Shown here: positions 24,487 through 32,782 of the stretch, piece by piece | How positions within the stretch are numbered: the stretch's first letter is position 1 | Layout: each line of letters starts with the position of its first letter | IMG/VR virus record: IMGVR_UViG_3300013116_000108 | Location: 140,101-204,100 of that record | Reading direction: 5' to 3' (one strand) | Source of the DNA: a virus | DNA: 64,000 bases | Made by a program: the position numbers and the translations under genes | Notes under the pieces: generated by a model | Told to the model about the DNA's origin: nothing | Seen by the model: only the letters and a program-made list of their open reading frames with translations | Databases searched by the model: none

Positions 24487-27054
24487 ATGTCTGATATCAG
24501 GCCTAACAAATTACATGAACTAGCATCATATAGTGTACAATATGACTTGTATATGATGCATCCTGAAGACTTTAATCACATACAAGATACACTTATGTAT
24601 AATGTAGATGGTGAAGGTAATTTACAATCATTAGCATTTCAGTTTGTTGAAAACAGTACTGATAGGTTATTAATAAGTTCAAGTGGGAATGTAACTGAAG
24701 AATCTAAGTGGCAATTACAAGCGGACGGCGGCGTTAATATTCTTTCATCAAAAACAAATAGACATTTCGTAGGAAAAAATTATCATATAGATAATATCAG
24801 TATTAACAGTTATATTTCACCTAGTAAAAAAACAGGCGGAGCAAAATATACAAATGCTACATTAACTATATCTGAACCATATGGTGCTACACTAATTGAA
24901 AATTTAATAAAAGCAACAGTAGATTTAGGACAAAAAAAATATCATGAGATGCCTTACATGTTAAAATTAACATTTAAGGGGTGGGATCAAGACGGAAACG
25001 TATCAAGTACACAATTTCAAAACTTAACAACTAAATGGCTCATGGTAAAAATTGGTAATATTGATTTTAAAGTAGATCAAGACGGTACAAATTATACTAT
25101 CGAAATGTTTAATTACTCGGATACTGCGTTTGGAATGGTGTACGGGTCTTTACCTGCTGATATACAAGTTAATGCTAAAACTTTAGGAGAATTTTTCCAA
25201 TTCCAAGATATAGGTGATATGAGCGATGGCGGTAGTGGGTATGTTGGAGGTAGTGATGGTAATATCGGTGTCACTGAAACTAAAACAATGACCTCAAGTG
25301 CTAACGGACCTGTAGGTCAAGGTAATTCTACTGAAACTGTTACAGGTACATATGCTACATCTAAAACATACAAAAGTTTCGCGTCAATTCTAAATACACC
25401 TGATAAAGATTTTAAAGGATTACAAGATACATACGCTTTTGCTTTAGACGTTGGATGTGGTCCTGAAGCCTTAACAGCATTTAAATATGCGATGATATTA
25501 AAAGCAGATTCTTTAGATGCTAACAATATGCCAGTATACTCAGATCTTATAACAGCGGCCGGCATTGAAACTGCTGGAATTTCTGCTAATCCTAATGCTC
25601 CAGGATCAACAGCATTACAACTTAGTAAAGGTATGGGTATTGAAACTATCCTTAAAACAGTAATATCAACTAGTACGTTTATGACCAATCAAGTTACTGT
25701 TAAGCCTAACCCTAACGGCATGTGGAACGGCCCACCAGGCAGTCCGGGGGCACCACCGGCAGTAATATATACATTAGATGAAGATACTCCGCTGTGGCTG
25801 TATAAGTTAACTCCTGTGATTAGAATTGGCAGTTGGGACGAAGTAAGAAATCAATATCAAAAGCATATTACATATGTTGTATCATTATTCAAATCAAATG
25901 GTAGAGCTGAAACGTCAACTCCTCTACATGGTATTACCGATGTTGTTAAATCTTATGATTATGTTTACACAGGACAAAATAAAGATGTACTAGAATTTGA
26001 CTTAGCATTTAATACAGCAGGACTTGATCAAAGAATTATAGGTGGATATAGAGAAGGCTTAGAAGCATCAGTGGATACAAATAACCTGCCGCCGAGTGTA
26101 AGGGCACAACAAGAGAGTAATAATCCGATCGCTCAGTACCATGTTGATCCTTTTACTACATCATATCATCATACTAGACACAAACAAGGAATTTGGGGGT
26201 CTGGTAGTGAGTCAGATTATCGAACTGTTATGGCTAGAAACTTTATGTCAAGAATATATCAAGGTGGTGCTGACCAATTAACCGCACAATTAACAATAGT
26301 AGGTGATCCAGATTTTATTACACAGCAAGAAGGTTTTGGTATATCAAAACATAGTTCATTATATGTAAATAATTCTGTTAATACACATAAAGATCCAATT
26401 ATAAAACTAAACTTTTTTACACCACCAGACATTAACACACAAACAGGTTTGTTAGAAACACATTCAGGATTAGGTGATGCTGTTTATGGTAAACATGAAA
26501 ATTTAATCGCAGGAAATACTATAAGTGTGTTTAGTGGATATTACAGAGTTCTAACAATTGAAACATCTATAGAAGATAATATATTTAGGCAAGTGCTAGA
26601 TATAATAAGAGTTGAAGTACAAGAAGAACCTACAGAAGAAGAAAAAGAATCTACATTAGACGCAGATATAGATGACGCTCAGAAAAAATTAGACAGAGAC
26701 AATAAAGAGGCTAAAAAGTATGATTCCTCTATCTACACTAGAATGACTAGTACATCAGAAATATCAGGTGGAAGTAGTAAACGTGTTTATTCTAAATACA
26801 TAGCAGGATATAGGTACAATGTTGGAGAGGATGCTGGTGTAGAAGCAGGATTAACTACAATGTCTAAGACTCAAATACAAGATGGAATTTATACCAAAAC
26901 TACTAAAAGAGTTGTTTACCCGGGCGGAGTAGGCAGGGAAACAACAGTTGATAATTCACTGCCTGAAGGTCAAAGGATTACTGTAAAACCTGTAGTTATG
27001 AAAGGTCCTCAAAGTTGGGCATACGATAAACCAAAGAATGATAGCCGTAAATAA
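24487..27054 (+). CDS. Large baseplate hub protein (gp27 position)
   Basis: The 855-residue protein lies directly before the spike gene, where a hub ring protein is expected. ATLTISEPYGATLIENLIKA and YMLKLTFKGWDQDG near residues 120-165 suggest the tube-like domains of gp27/gpD hubs. The middle has a Gly/Ser/Thr-rich insert (about 240-280). The end is a charged segment followed by a beta-rich tail. Its size is about twice that of T4 gp27, so extra domains are present. The assignment rests mainly on position. Confidence 0.6.
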   Translation: MSDIRPNKLHELASYSVQYDLYMMHPEDFNHIQDTLMYNVDGEGNLQSLAFQFVENSTDRLLISSSGNVTEESKWQLQADGGVNILSSKTNRHFVGKNYHIDNISINSYISPSKKTGGAKYTNATLTISEPYGATLIENLIKATVDLGQKKYHEMPYMLKLTFKGWDQDGNVSSTQFQNLTTKWLMVKIGNIDFKVDQDGTNYTIEMFNYSDTAFGMVYGSLPADIQVNAKTLGEFFQFQDIGDMSDGGSGYVGGSDGNIGVTETKTMTSSANGPVGQGNSTETVTGTYATSKTYKSFASILNTPDKDFKGLQDTYAFALDVGCGPEALTAFKYAMILKADSLDANNMPVYSDLITAAGIETAGISANPNAPGSTALQLSKGMGIETILKTVISTSTFMTNQVTVKPNPNGMWNGPPGSPGAPPAVIYTLDEDTPLWLYKLTPVIRIGSWDEVRNQYQKHITYVVSLFKSNGRAETSTPLHGITDVVKSYDYVYTGQNKDVLEFDLAFNTAGLDQRIIGGYREGLEASVDTNNLPPSVRAQQESNNPIAQYHVDPFTTSYHHTRHKQGIWGSGSESDYRTVMARNFMSRIYQGGADQLTAQLTIVGDPDFITQQEGFGISKHSSLYVNNSVNTHKDPIIKLNFFTPPDINTQTGLLETHSGLGDAVYGKHENLIAGNTISVFSGYYRVLTIETSIEDNIFRQVLDIIRVEVQEEPTEEEKESTLDADIDDAQKKLDRDNKEAKKYDSSIYTRMTSTSEISGGSSKRVYSKYIAGYRYNVGEDAGVEAGLTTMSKTQIQDGIYTKTTKRVVYPGGVGRETTVDNSLPEGQRITVKPVVMKGPQSWAYDKPKNDSRK

Positions 27055-27056
27055 AA

Positions 27057-28439
27057 ATGAAAAAAGTAATTAACCAAACAGATCCATTAAGAACAGGACA
27101 AGGATTTACACAAGCAACTCTGCCTGGTGGTCCATATATTGCTGAAGTTAAATCAGTAGGCGACCCTATGAAAAATAACAGAGTATCTGTGGCACTATTA
27201 GACACTAGTGACCACACTAGTAATGACGACCCTACACACTGGATTGATGTTGGAATTGCCTTACCTCATTATGGTATTACACCACATTCAACAAAAGGTA
27301 GTTCTCGTAGTGTTGAAGAATACGACGGTGGAAGTAGTTACGGTATAACAATTCCTGAACCTGATATTGGTACTAGGTGTTTAGTTGTTTTTGCTAATAG
27401 TGATAGAAGCAAAGGATTTATAATCGCATTTTTACCTAATACTTTTCAAAACACAACTACTGTAGGCAGAGGTGTTGCCAAACTCAAAGGAAAAATAGCA
27501 TTTAACGATGCGGACAAATCAGAATTTTACAGTTTAAGTACTATGTTTCCTGTGTTAGAGAAAAATTTAAAAACCTTAAAGTCAGTTTCAATTAGCGGAA
27601 TACAAAAATTGAAATGGAGTTTTGATAAACTTATGACTGATATTCTTATAACGCAAGGTTTATTATTAGACAGAGTAAGAGGAATCACATCATCTAGCAC
27701 AGAAAGGCAATCTCCTAATAGTGTTATTGGTATATCTTCAAAAGGTAGACAACTACCCGACCCAGCAGATAACATAGACATATTAAACAAATATATAACT
27801 GACCCAACTACTTTAACTCTTAGCGAAGTAGATACGTTATCAAGAAAGCCTGGACATAATTTAGTACTCGACGATGGCGGCATAGATGGTGAAAATAATT
27901 TAATTAGATTGCGTTCTAGTAAAGGTGCTCAAATACTATTACATGATACAAAAGATTTAATTTACATAGCAAATTCAAAAGGAACTTCATGGGTTGAAAT
28001 AACTTCAGCAGGTAAAATAGATATATTTGCTAGTGACTCAGTTAGCCTACATACAAAAGGTGACTATAATATTACAGCAGATAGAAATTTAAATTTAAAA
28101 GCCGCAAACATTAACTTAGAATCAACTGGTGCTACTGATATTGTAACAACAGGCATTACATCAATTGACTCTGGAGGAGTAATAGGATTAACATCAGGCG
28201 GAAACATATTACAAAAAGGTACACAAATACATCTCAATTCAGAAGATAATCAACCACCAGCACATACTGGACAATCTCCAGCAAGAGTACCAAATAAAGA
28301 ACCATGGGGACAACACGAAGATTATGATCCAGAATCGTTTACACTTGAAAAAACAGCAGTAGGTACAGAATCACAAGTAAGTGTTAAACTAAACACCGAT
28401 GGAACTATAACAACTGGTACTAGTACTACAGGAGAATAA
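27057..28439 (+). CDS. 5: Baseplate spike protein gp5 without lysozyme domain
   Basis: The 460-residue protein has an N-terminal OB-fold (residues 20-140, with YIAEVKSVGDPMKNNRVSV and IPEPDIGTRCLVVF). A helical linker follows, then a VgrG/gp5-like beta-helix (about 270-420: LRSSKGAQILLHDTKDLIYI, LHTKGDYNITADRNLNLKAA). No catalytic T4-lysozyme segment sits between OB-fold and helix, unlike T4 gp5. The next gene supplies a PAAR tip and a muramidase-like domain. It probably forms the trimeric membrane-piercing spike. Confidence 0.85.
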   Translation: MKKVINQTDPLRTGQGFTQATLPGGPYIAEVKSVGDPMKNNRVSVALLDTSDHTSNDDPTHWIDVGIALPHYGITPHSTKGSSRSVEEYDGGSSYGITIPEPDIGTRCLVVFANSDRSKGFIIAFLPNTFQNTTTVGRGVAKLKGKIAFNDADKSEFYSLSTMFPVLEKNLKTLKSVSISGIQKLKWSFDKLMTDILITQGLLLDRVRGITSSSTERQSPNSVIGISSKGRQLPDPADNIDILNKYITDPTTLTLSEVDTLSRKPGHNLVLDDGGIDGENNLIRLRSSKGAQILLHDTKDLIYIANSKGTSWVEITSAGKIDIFASDSVSLHTKGDYNITADRNLNLKAANINLESTGATDIVTTGITSIDSGGVIGLTSGGNILQKGTQIHLNSEDNQPPAHTGQSPARVPNKEPWGQHEDYDPESFTLEKTAVGTESQVSVKLNTDGTITTGTSTTGE

Positions 28440-28441
28440 TT

Positions 28442-29563
28442 ATGGCGAAGGTAACTAGGGTAGGAGTTGACTCGCATCTTGGACACGCTTCACCTACTCC
28501 AAATCCATATCATGTAACACCGTATGCTACGGGTTCTAGTGACGTTATAACAAATGATCAAAATACTGTAAGAGTAGGAGACGTAACGGCTTGTGGCGAT
28601 CCTGCTGTTGGAAGTAGTTCATCAGTTTTTATAAACGGTCGCGGAGTACATAGGCAAGGAGACATTACAGGAGGACACGGCAGTTGGATACCTAATGCTT
28701 CTGCTAGTGGAAGTGATACTGTATTTGCCGGTGACTATGCTACTGAAGATTTAGGAGACGATACTATTGTATATCGTTTACCGCCTTTAGAAACACCCGA
28801 GCCTGTTGAGGGCGAACCAGATTCTATATACATGAAAAGTCATACACCTGGCGGCGGTGCTTTACCTCCTAGAGTAGATGGTGGTCCTGTTGTTGCGGCA
28901 GGTAATTCCGATCAAGCAACAGAAAATTTTGAACCAGGACCTCCAGGAGATTGTACAAGAAAAGACATTGGATCAGTTTCGTCTAAGTATGAATCAAATG
29001 GTAATGCTAGTGCTATAGGGCACGACTCAACAGGTGGATGGAGTTGGGGAGCATATCAAATTGCTACTAAAGTAGGAACATTTAAAAACTATATGAACTT
29101 TTTAAACAAACGATACAATGCCATTTATAATGAGTTAGAGAGTGTAGGCGGAAACTCAGCATTTACACAGGGTACAGATTCAGCAAAAGCAAAGTGGAAA
29201 GAACTTAAATCAAATCCAGACTTCTTACAAAGTCAACATGACTTTATCCAAGTAACACACTACGATAAACTTGTAGCAAAAATTAAATCACAAACAGGCT
29301 TAGATATCTGTGATGGCACACATTGTAATGGTTTACAAGATGCTATATGGAGTATATCTGTACAACACGGCCCAGGTTCTAGTATACCTAAAAAAGGAAT
29401 TACAGCCGCCGGCGAAGGTGCTACTGATGTACAATTAATTAATGCTATCTATGATGAACGTGATAACGTAAACAAATATTTTGCTTCTTCAACCGCGGCT
29501 GTTAAGTCGTCTGTTGCTAATAGATTTGCTCAAGAAAGAGCAGACTGCTTGTCTATTTGCTAG
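28442..29563 (+). CDS. PAAR spike-tip protein fused to a muramidase-like domain
   Basis: Residues 1-95 form a PAAR-type repeat (DVITNDQNTVRVGDVTACGD, VFINGRGVHRQGDITGGHG) as in T4 gp5.4 and type VI secretion tips. A Pro/Gly linker follows. Residues 175-373 resemble a lysozyme/muramidase-type domain, with SSKYESNG (Glu184 a candidate acid) and GGWSWGAYQIATK, then NGLQDAIWSISVQHGPG. The enzyme would open peptidoglycan during injection, replacing the lysozyme missing from gp5. GGAG precedes the ATG. The 3' end overlaps a 46-aa gene on the opposite strand. Confidence 0.75.
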   Translation: MAKVTRVGVDSHLGHASPTPNPYHVTPYATGSSDVITNDQNTVRVGDVTACGDPAVGSSSSVFINGRGVHRQGDITGGHGSWIPNASASGSDTVFAGDYATEDLGDDTIVYRLPPLETPEPVEGEPDSIYMKSHTPGGGALPPRVDGGPVVAAGNSDQATENFEPGPPGDCTRKDIGSVSSKYESNGNASAIGHDSTGGWSWGAYQIATKVGTFKNYMNFLNKRYNAIYNELESVGGNSAFTQGTDSAKAKWKELKSNPDFLQSQHDFIQVTHYDKLVAKIKSQTGLDICDGTHCNGLQDAIWSISVQHGPGSSIPKKGITAAGEGATDVQLINAIYDERDNVNKYFASSTAAVKSSVANRFAQERADCLSIC

Positions 29564-29693
29564 TTTTATCAGAATTTTTCTTTGCTAATGGCCTAGCAAC
29601 ACTATCTTTTGAACGTTTTCTAAGTTGTGCTAAAGCACTTGCTTTACGTTTTAGTTCTGCTAAGGGTTTCTTTAAATCCCATTTAAAGTTCAT
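29553..29693 (-). CDS. 46-aa basic peptide downstream of a glutamine riboswitch
   Basis: The ATG at 29693 has a perfect AAGGAGG site five bases upstream. The peptide MNFKWDLKKPLAELKRKASA continues with a second helix rich in Lys and Arg, and ends SDKTSK; net charge is strongly positive. Its position under a Downstream-peptide type glutamine aptamer is how that RNA class got its name. In cyanobacteria such peptides include glutamine synthetase inactivating factors (GifA/GifB). Whether this one binds host glutamine synthetase is a hypothesis. Its end overlaps the PAAR gene. Confidence 0.7.
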   Translation of the reverse strand: MNFKWDLKKPLAELKRKASALAQLRKRSKDSVARPLAKKNSDKTSK

Positions 29694-29713
29694 ATCACCC
29701 TCCTTATGTTAAG

Positions 29714-29770
29714 TTAGGTGCGTTCCTTCGGCGTATGCCTACTTCCGGCCTAATGGCTGAACGGTAAGGA
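29714..29770 (-). promoter_or_regulatory. Glutamine riboswitch (Downstream-peptide/glnA class)
   Basis: The minus strand contains the family's conserved blocks CCGGAAGTAGG and CCGAAGGAACGC. It folds into a three-way junction: P1 CGTTC/GAACG (29759-29763 with 29721-29725), P2 GCC/GGC (29748-29757) and P3 GGC/GCC (29730-29739). A CCTTA just 5' of P1 can pair with TAAGG of the Shine-Dalgarno at 29699-29706, suggesting translational control of the 46-aa peptide. Known members bind L-glutamine. The match is by eye but detailed. Confidence 0.85.
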
Positions 29771-29784
29771 TATTTAGTTATTTG

Positions 29785-29804
29785 TTGTGGCAAAAATGCC
29801 ACAA
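29785..29804. other. Hairpin after the nicotinamidase gene
   Basis: TTGTGGC and GCCACAA are perfect 7-bp arms around a six-base loop, immediately after the nicotinamidase stop on the minus strand. No T run follows, so it is not a classic terminator. It may be a processing site separating the message from the riboswitch. Confidence 0.45.
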
Positions 29805-30353
29805 TTATTCTCCTTTTACGGTAATCCCTAATTGAGTCATTTTGCTTGTTGCTTGTTCTACTGAACCAATAGAAGCACATGCTTCTTTAATTACTGTAAC
29901 ATTGTAACCTAGTTTAACAGCATCTGTGGCGCTCCATGCCACACAATAATCATATGCTACACCAACAAAGTCTAAATCTGTAATACCGAGTTGTTGTAGA
30001 TATCCGTGTAAGCCTGTTGTTGTAGTATGATCGTTTTCGTAGAAAGCACTATAACTATCTATGTGTTGTCTAAACCCTTTACGAACAATTAATTGTGCTT
30101 TGTGTGTATCTAATTCGTCTACACATTCAGCACCTTTTGTATTTGCTACACAATGAACTGGCCATGTTGTTTCAAAACTACTGTGGTTTTTTGGATGCCA
30201 ATCTTGTGTAATAATAATGTGCGAATATTGATCTTGTAATTCATTTATCTTTGGTATAACGTTCTCAGCGCCTTCAACAGGTAAACTTCCCCAACTCATA
30301 AAGTCGTTTTGAACATCAACTATTATTAATGCTTTATTTTCCATACATGTCAT
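29805..30353 (-). CDS. Nicotinamidase (PncA-type cysteine hydrolase)
   Basis: The ATG at 30353 is preceded by AGGTGG and gives 182 residues; a longer upstream frame lacks support. ALIIVDVQNDF holds the catalytic Asp, ITQDWHPKNH the metal-binding Asp and His, WPVHCV a further His, VRKGF the catalytic Lys, and VAYDYCV the nucleophilic Cys. The family converts nicotinamide to nicotinate in NAD salvage. Its 5' end overlaps the SDR gene. A phage could use it to rebuild NAD during replication or after NAD-depleting defences; that role is inference. Confidence 0.88.
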   Translation of the reverse strand: MTCMENKALIIVDVQNDFMSWGSLPVEGAENVIPKINELQDQYSHIIITQDWHPKNHSSFETTWPVHCVANTKGAECVDELDTHKAQLIVRKGFRQHIDSYSAFYENDHTTTTGLHGYLQQLGITDLDFVGVAYDYCVAWSATDAVKLGYNVTVIKEACASIGSVEQATSKMTQLGITVKGE

Positions 30354-31077
30354 AATACCACCTAGCATGAATATTTTGTAGAGAAAAATATTCATCGTCC
30401 ATCCATTCAGGGTTACTTTTTAATATGTTTACTTCAATACAACTTGATGTTTCTGCTAATACCCATTCCGCACTTTGTTTTATAATTTCGTCTGGGTGTA
30501 ATACATATGTTTTATCAATATATGGTCGTTCACCTTCTAGTTGTTCACCATCTGTTGTGCTAACATTAACAAACAAACTACTTACTATATTGTTGTGTTC
30601 ATTATCACCATAAAACTTTCTATACAATCCTCGCAATATATCTTTTGCTTTTGTAAAACTGTTCCAATAAGGAATATCATATAAATCAGCAGTTGAACCT
30701 ATTGCTACAATTCGTAGATGCTCTGAATTATTTCCTAGTTTATATAATGCAGGAGTTATGTTAACAAATGTAGTTACATTGCTATGAAATATGCTGTCAT
30801 CTAAGCCGTCACCGTCATTATCTATAACAGGATGATTCTCATCTTCAAATCTAAACTCTCCAGGTAAGTGTATATACACAACTAATCTATCTGATATTTC
30901 ACTAAAGAAATCTTCAGGCACAGGCGACATTAAGTCACATGTCATGTGTGTATATTCTAATCCATCAACAGGAGTTTCACTACGACTAATGCCGTAAATT
31001 TTTCCGTAATTTTTTAGGTGGTGGGCATATGCTAACCCAATATCTGATCTTATGCCAGCAATAACAAATGATATCAT
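30334..31077 (-). CDS. SDR-like Rossmann oxidoreductase
   Basis: The 247-residue protein begins ISFVIAGIRSDIGLAYAHHL, an SDR-type dinucleotide-binding start with a variant of TGxxxGIG, then GKIYGISRSE. LRIVAIGSTADLY gives the catalytic Ser strand. The expected YxxxK is not intact: the region reads PYWNSFTKAKD, with no Tyr four residues before either Lys. It may therefore be a divergent or non-redox NAD(P)-binding protein. It lies between nicotinamidase and radical SAM genes, overlapping the former. Confidence 0.65.
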   Translation of the reverse strand: MISFVIAGIRSDIGLAYAHHLKNYGKIYGISRSETPVDGLEYTHMTCDLMSPVPEDFFSEISDRLVVYIHLPGEFRFEDENHPVIDNDGDGLDDSIFHSNVTTFVNITPALYKLGNNSEHLRIVAIGSTADLYDIPYWNSFTKAKDILRGLYRKFYGDNEHNNIVSSLFVNVSTTDGEQLEGERPYIDKTYVLHPDEIIKQSAEWVLAETSSCIEVNILKSNPEWMDDEYFSLQNIHARWYYDMYGK

Positions 31078-31097
31078 GTTTTTCTTTCTCTTAAAAT

Positions 31098-32309
31098 TTA
31101 TAGTTCTTCTCTATTTGTAGCGGCATCCCAGGCTTTACTATGTAACCCACCCCCACACATTTGTTGGCATTCGTAAGTACATAATTTGTGACTTGGATCT
31201 TTCCACGTTAAAGGTAAGATACTTTGAAAGTATTCATGATAAAATATTTCTTCTGCTGTATGTTGTTCTAAGTTGTTCCAACCTACACCATATTCTTTCT
31301 CTAACTTGTTATAATGTGTCATATCTTCTTGCTTTGTAGCCGCAATGTGGTTACAAGGCCATAAGTTCATTTCGCTATCAATATACATCATTTTATTTTC
31401 TTTAAAGTCGCAGGTAACTTGCGACATGTCTGATGATTCAATGATATCTTTATAAATTTTAGCGCCAGCATCTGTAATGTTTAATTCTTTTGCTGTTTCG
31501 GTTATCTCAATGTCTTGTTGATAAGATGTTCCATCAACATATTGAATCTTGCTTATTTCATCACCTTTAACTTCTTTACGATTTTTTGCTACTTTCTTAA
31601 TATCTGTTTCAACTGTAATTGCTTTTGGTGTATTTTGACTTTTTTCTAAGTGTTTAGCATTTTTATTTTCAACTTCGGCATAGTTATATTCCCAATTCCT
31701 AGTAGAAACATGCTTGTCAAATTGCCAAAAACCCATGTCCTTTGCTAGTTGTTGTGCTTCATCGACTTGATGTTTGTTATGCTCGAACACAATCATTTTC
31801 CATCTTGCTTTTCCGCCAGCATTAATATATGCTTGAGCATTAGCCATTACACGTTCGTGTTTAATTCCTATACGATATAACTTGTTAGTATCTGCTAATC
31901 CGTCAATACTAAATGTCATAATCTTTTCTATGCCTTGTGCCCTTTCGGCATAACCCATTGCTTTACCTACTCTAGCCCAACTTTCTGGTGATCTCATACT
32001 ACCGTTAGTTTCCACATCTATAATATAAGGACGTTTTGCTGTCTCAATAATAATTTCTTCCCAGTCAGGTGTCATAACAGGGTCGCCGTGACAACCACAA
32101 AATACCATATTAACTGGATTATCAATAGTAACAATATGTTTCATTCCGTCTAAAAACTTGTTCCATTGTGGGGCAAGTATGTGCCTTTGCCTCAAAGTAG
32201 GACGAACAATGCTAGTTCCCATGAAATGTCGAGGACATAATGGACAAGCAACGTTACAAAATGTTGATGTTTCTACTTGAAATGAATCTATTTCTTTAAA
32301 ATTAAACAT
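31098..32309 (-). CDS. Radical SAM/SPASM-like enzyme
   Basis: The 403-residue protein has TFCNVACPLCPRHFMG with the CxxxCxxC cluster at Cys18, 22 and 25. GCHGDPVMTPDWEEI and DVETNGSMRSPESW follow in the barrel. The C-terminus has a SPASM-like Cys set (DSEMNLWPCNH, then CTYECQQMCGGG). Such enzymes modify peptides or small molecules using extra iron-sulfur clusters. An insert near residues 215-285 is Lys/Glu-rich. It starts next to copy 3 of the divergent-promoter motif. The substrate is unknown. Confidence 0.8.
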   Translation of the reverse strand: MFNFKEIDSFQVETSTFCNVACPLCPRHFMGTSIVRPTLRQRHILAPQWNKFLDGMKHIVTIDNPVNMVFCGCHGDPVMTPDWEEIIIETAKRPYIIDVETNGSMRSPESWARVGKAMGYAERAQGIEKIMTFSIDGLADTNKLYRIGIKHERVMANAQAYINAGGKARWKMIVFEHNKHQVDEAQQLAKDMGFWQFDKHVSTRNWEYNYAEVENKNAKHLEKSQNTPKAITVETDIKKVAKNRKEVKGDEISKIQYVDGTSYQQDIEITETAKELNITDAGAKIYKDIIESSDMSQVTCDFKENKMMYIDSEMNLWPCNHIAATKQEDMTHYNKLEKEYGVGWNNLEQHTAEEIFYHEYFQSILPLTWKDPSHKLCTYECQQMCGGGLHSKAWDAATNREEL

Positions 32310-32313
32310 AATT

Positions 32314-32330
32314 ATTATATACTCACTTAA
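32314..32330. promoter_or_regulatory. Divergent-promoter motif, copy 3
   Basis: ATTATATACTCACTTAA matches copies 1 and 2 at 15 of 17 bases and lies between the radical SAM gene (minus) and gp25 (plus), with TATAAT on the minus strand. A late-type element follows at 32338. Confidence 0.5.
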
Positions 32331-32337
32331 TGATTAC

Positions 32338-32345
32338 GATAAATA
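32338..32345 (+). promoter_or_regulatory. Late-promoter-like element before gp25
   Basis: GATAAATA lies only six bases before the preferred gp25 ATG at 32351. If used, the message would be nearly leaderless, so either translation is unusual or the real promoter is elsewhere. Confidence 0.4.
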
Positions 32346-32350
32346 TTTAT

Positions 32351-32782
32351 ATGAGTACTTACAGAGGATTTTCAACTCTTGGTAGCGAGTTTGCTACTCC
32401 TACAGTAACCGACTTTTTGGCGGCAAAAACTGATCTACAAAACAGTTTAAATGTTCGCTTGGGAGAACGAATAATGCGTCCAGAATTTGGTTGTGTTATT
32501 TGGGATATGTTATATGAACCGTTTACTGATGAGTTAGTTGATGACTTAATTGAAAATATTACTGATATAGGAAAAAGCGACCCGAGACTTGAACTGCTAG
32601 ACATTAGACCCACACAATATGAACACGGTATACAAGTGTCAATGATACTAAGATATATTCCTACTGATCAAACAGAAGCCATGATATATTCATTTAATCA
32701 AGAGGCGGCAGAAGTAGTACAAGACACAGTAAATATAGACAACACAGACAATTTAAACACAGGAACAGCAAATGGCTACTAG
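32351..32782 (+). CDS. 25: Baseplate wedge protein gp25
   Basis: From ATG 32351 the protein is 143 residues and begins MSTYRGFSTLGSEFATPTVT; an ATG at 32330 would add seven residues. LQNSLNVRLGERIMRPEFGC then WDMLYEPF is the gp25/GPW/T6SS TssE signature that triggers sheath assembly. No ribosome-binding site is visible before either ATG. The stop overlaps the gp6 start by 11 bases. Confidence 0.9.
   Translation: MSTYRGFSTLGSEFATPTVTDFLAAKTDLQNSLNVRLGERIMRPEFGCVIWDMLYEPFTDELVDDLIENITDIGKSDPRLELLDIRPTQYEHGIQVSMILRYIPTDQTEAMIYSFNQEAAEVVQDTVNIDNTDNLNTGTANGY

Noticed and set aside
29785-29804. Terminator between nicotinamidase and the riboswitch
   Set aside because: The stem is perfect but no T run follows on the minus strand, so it was listed only as a hairpin.
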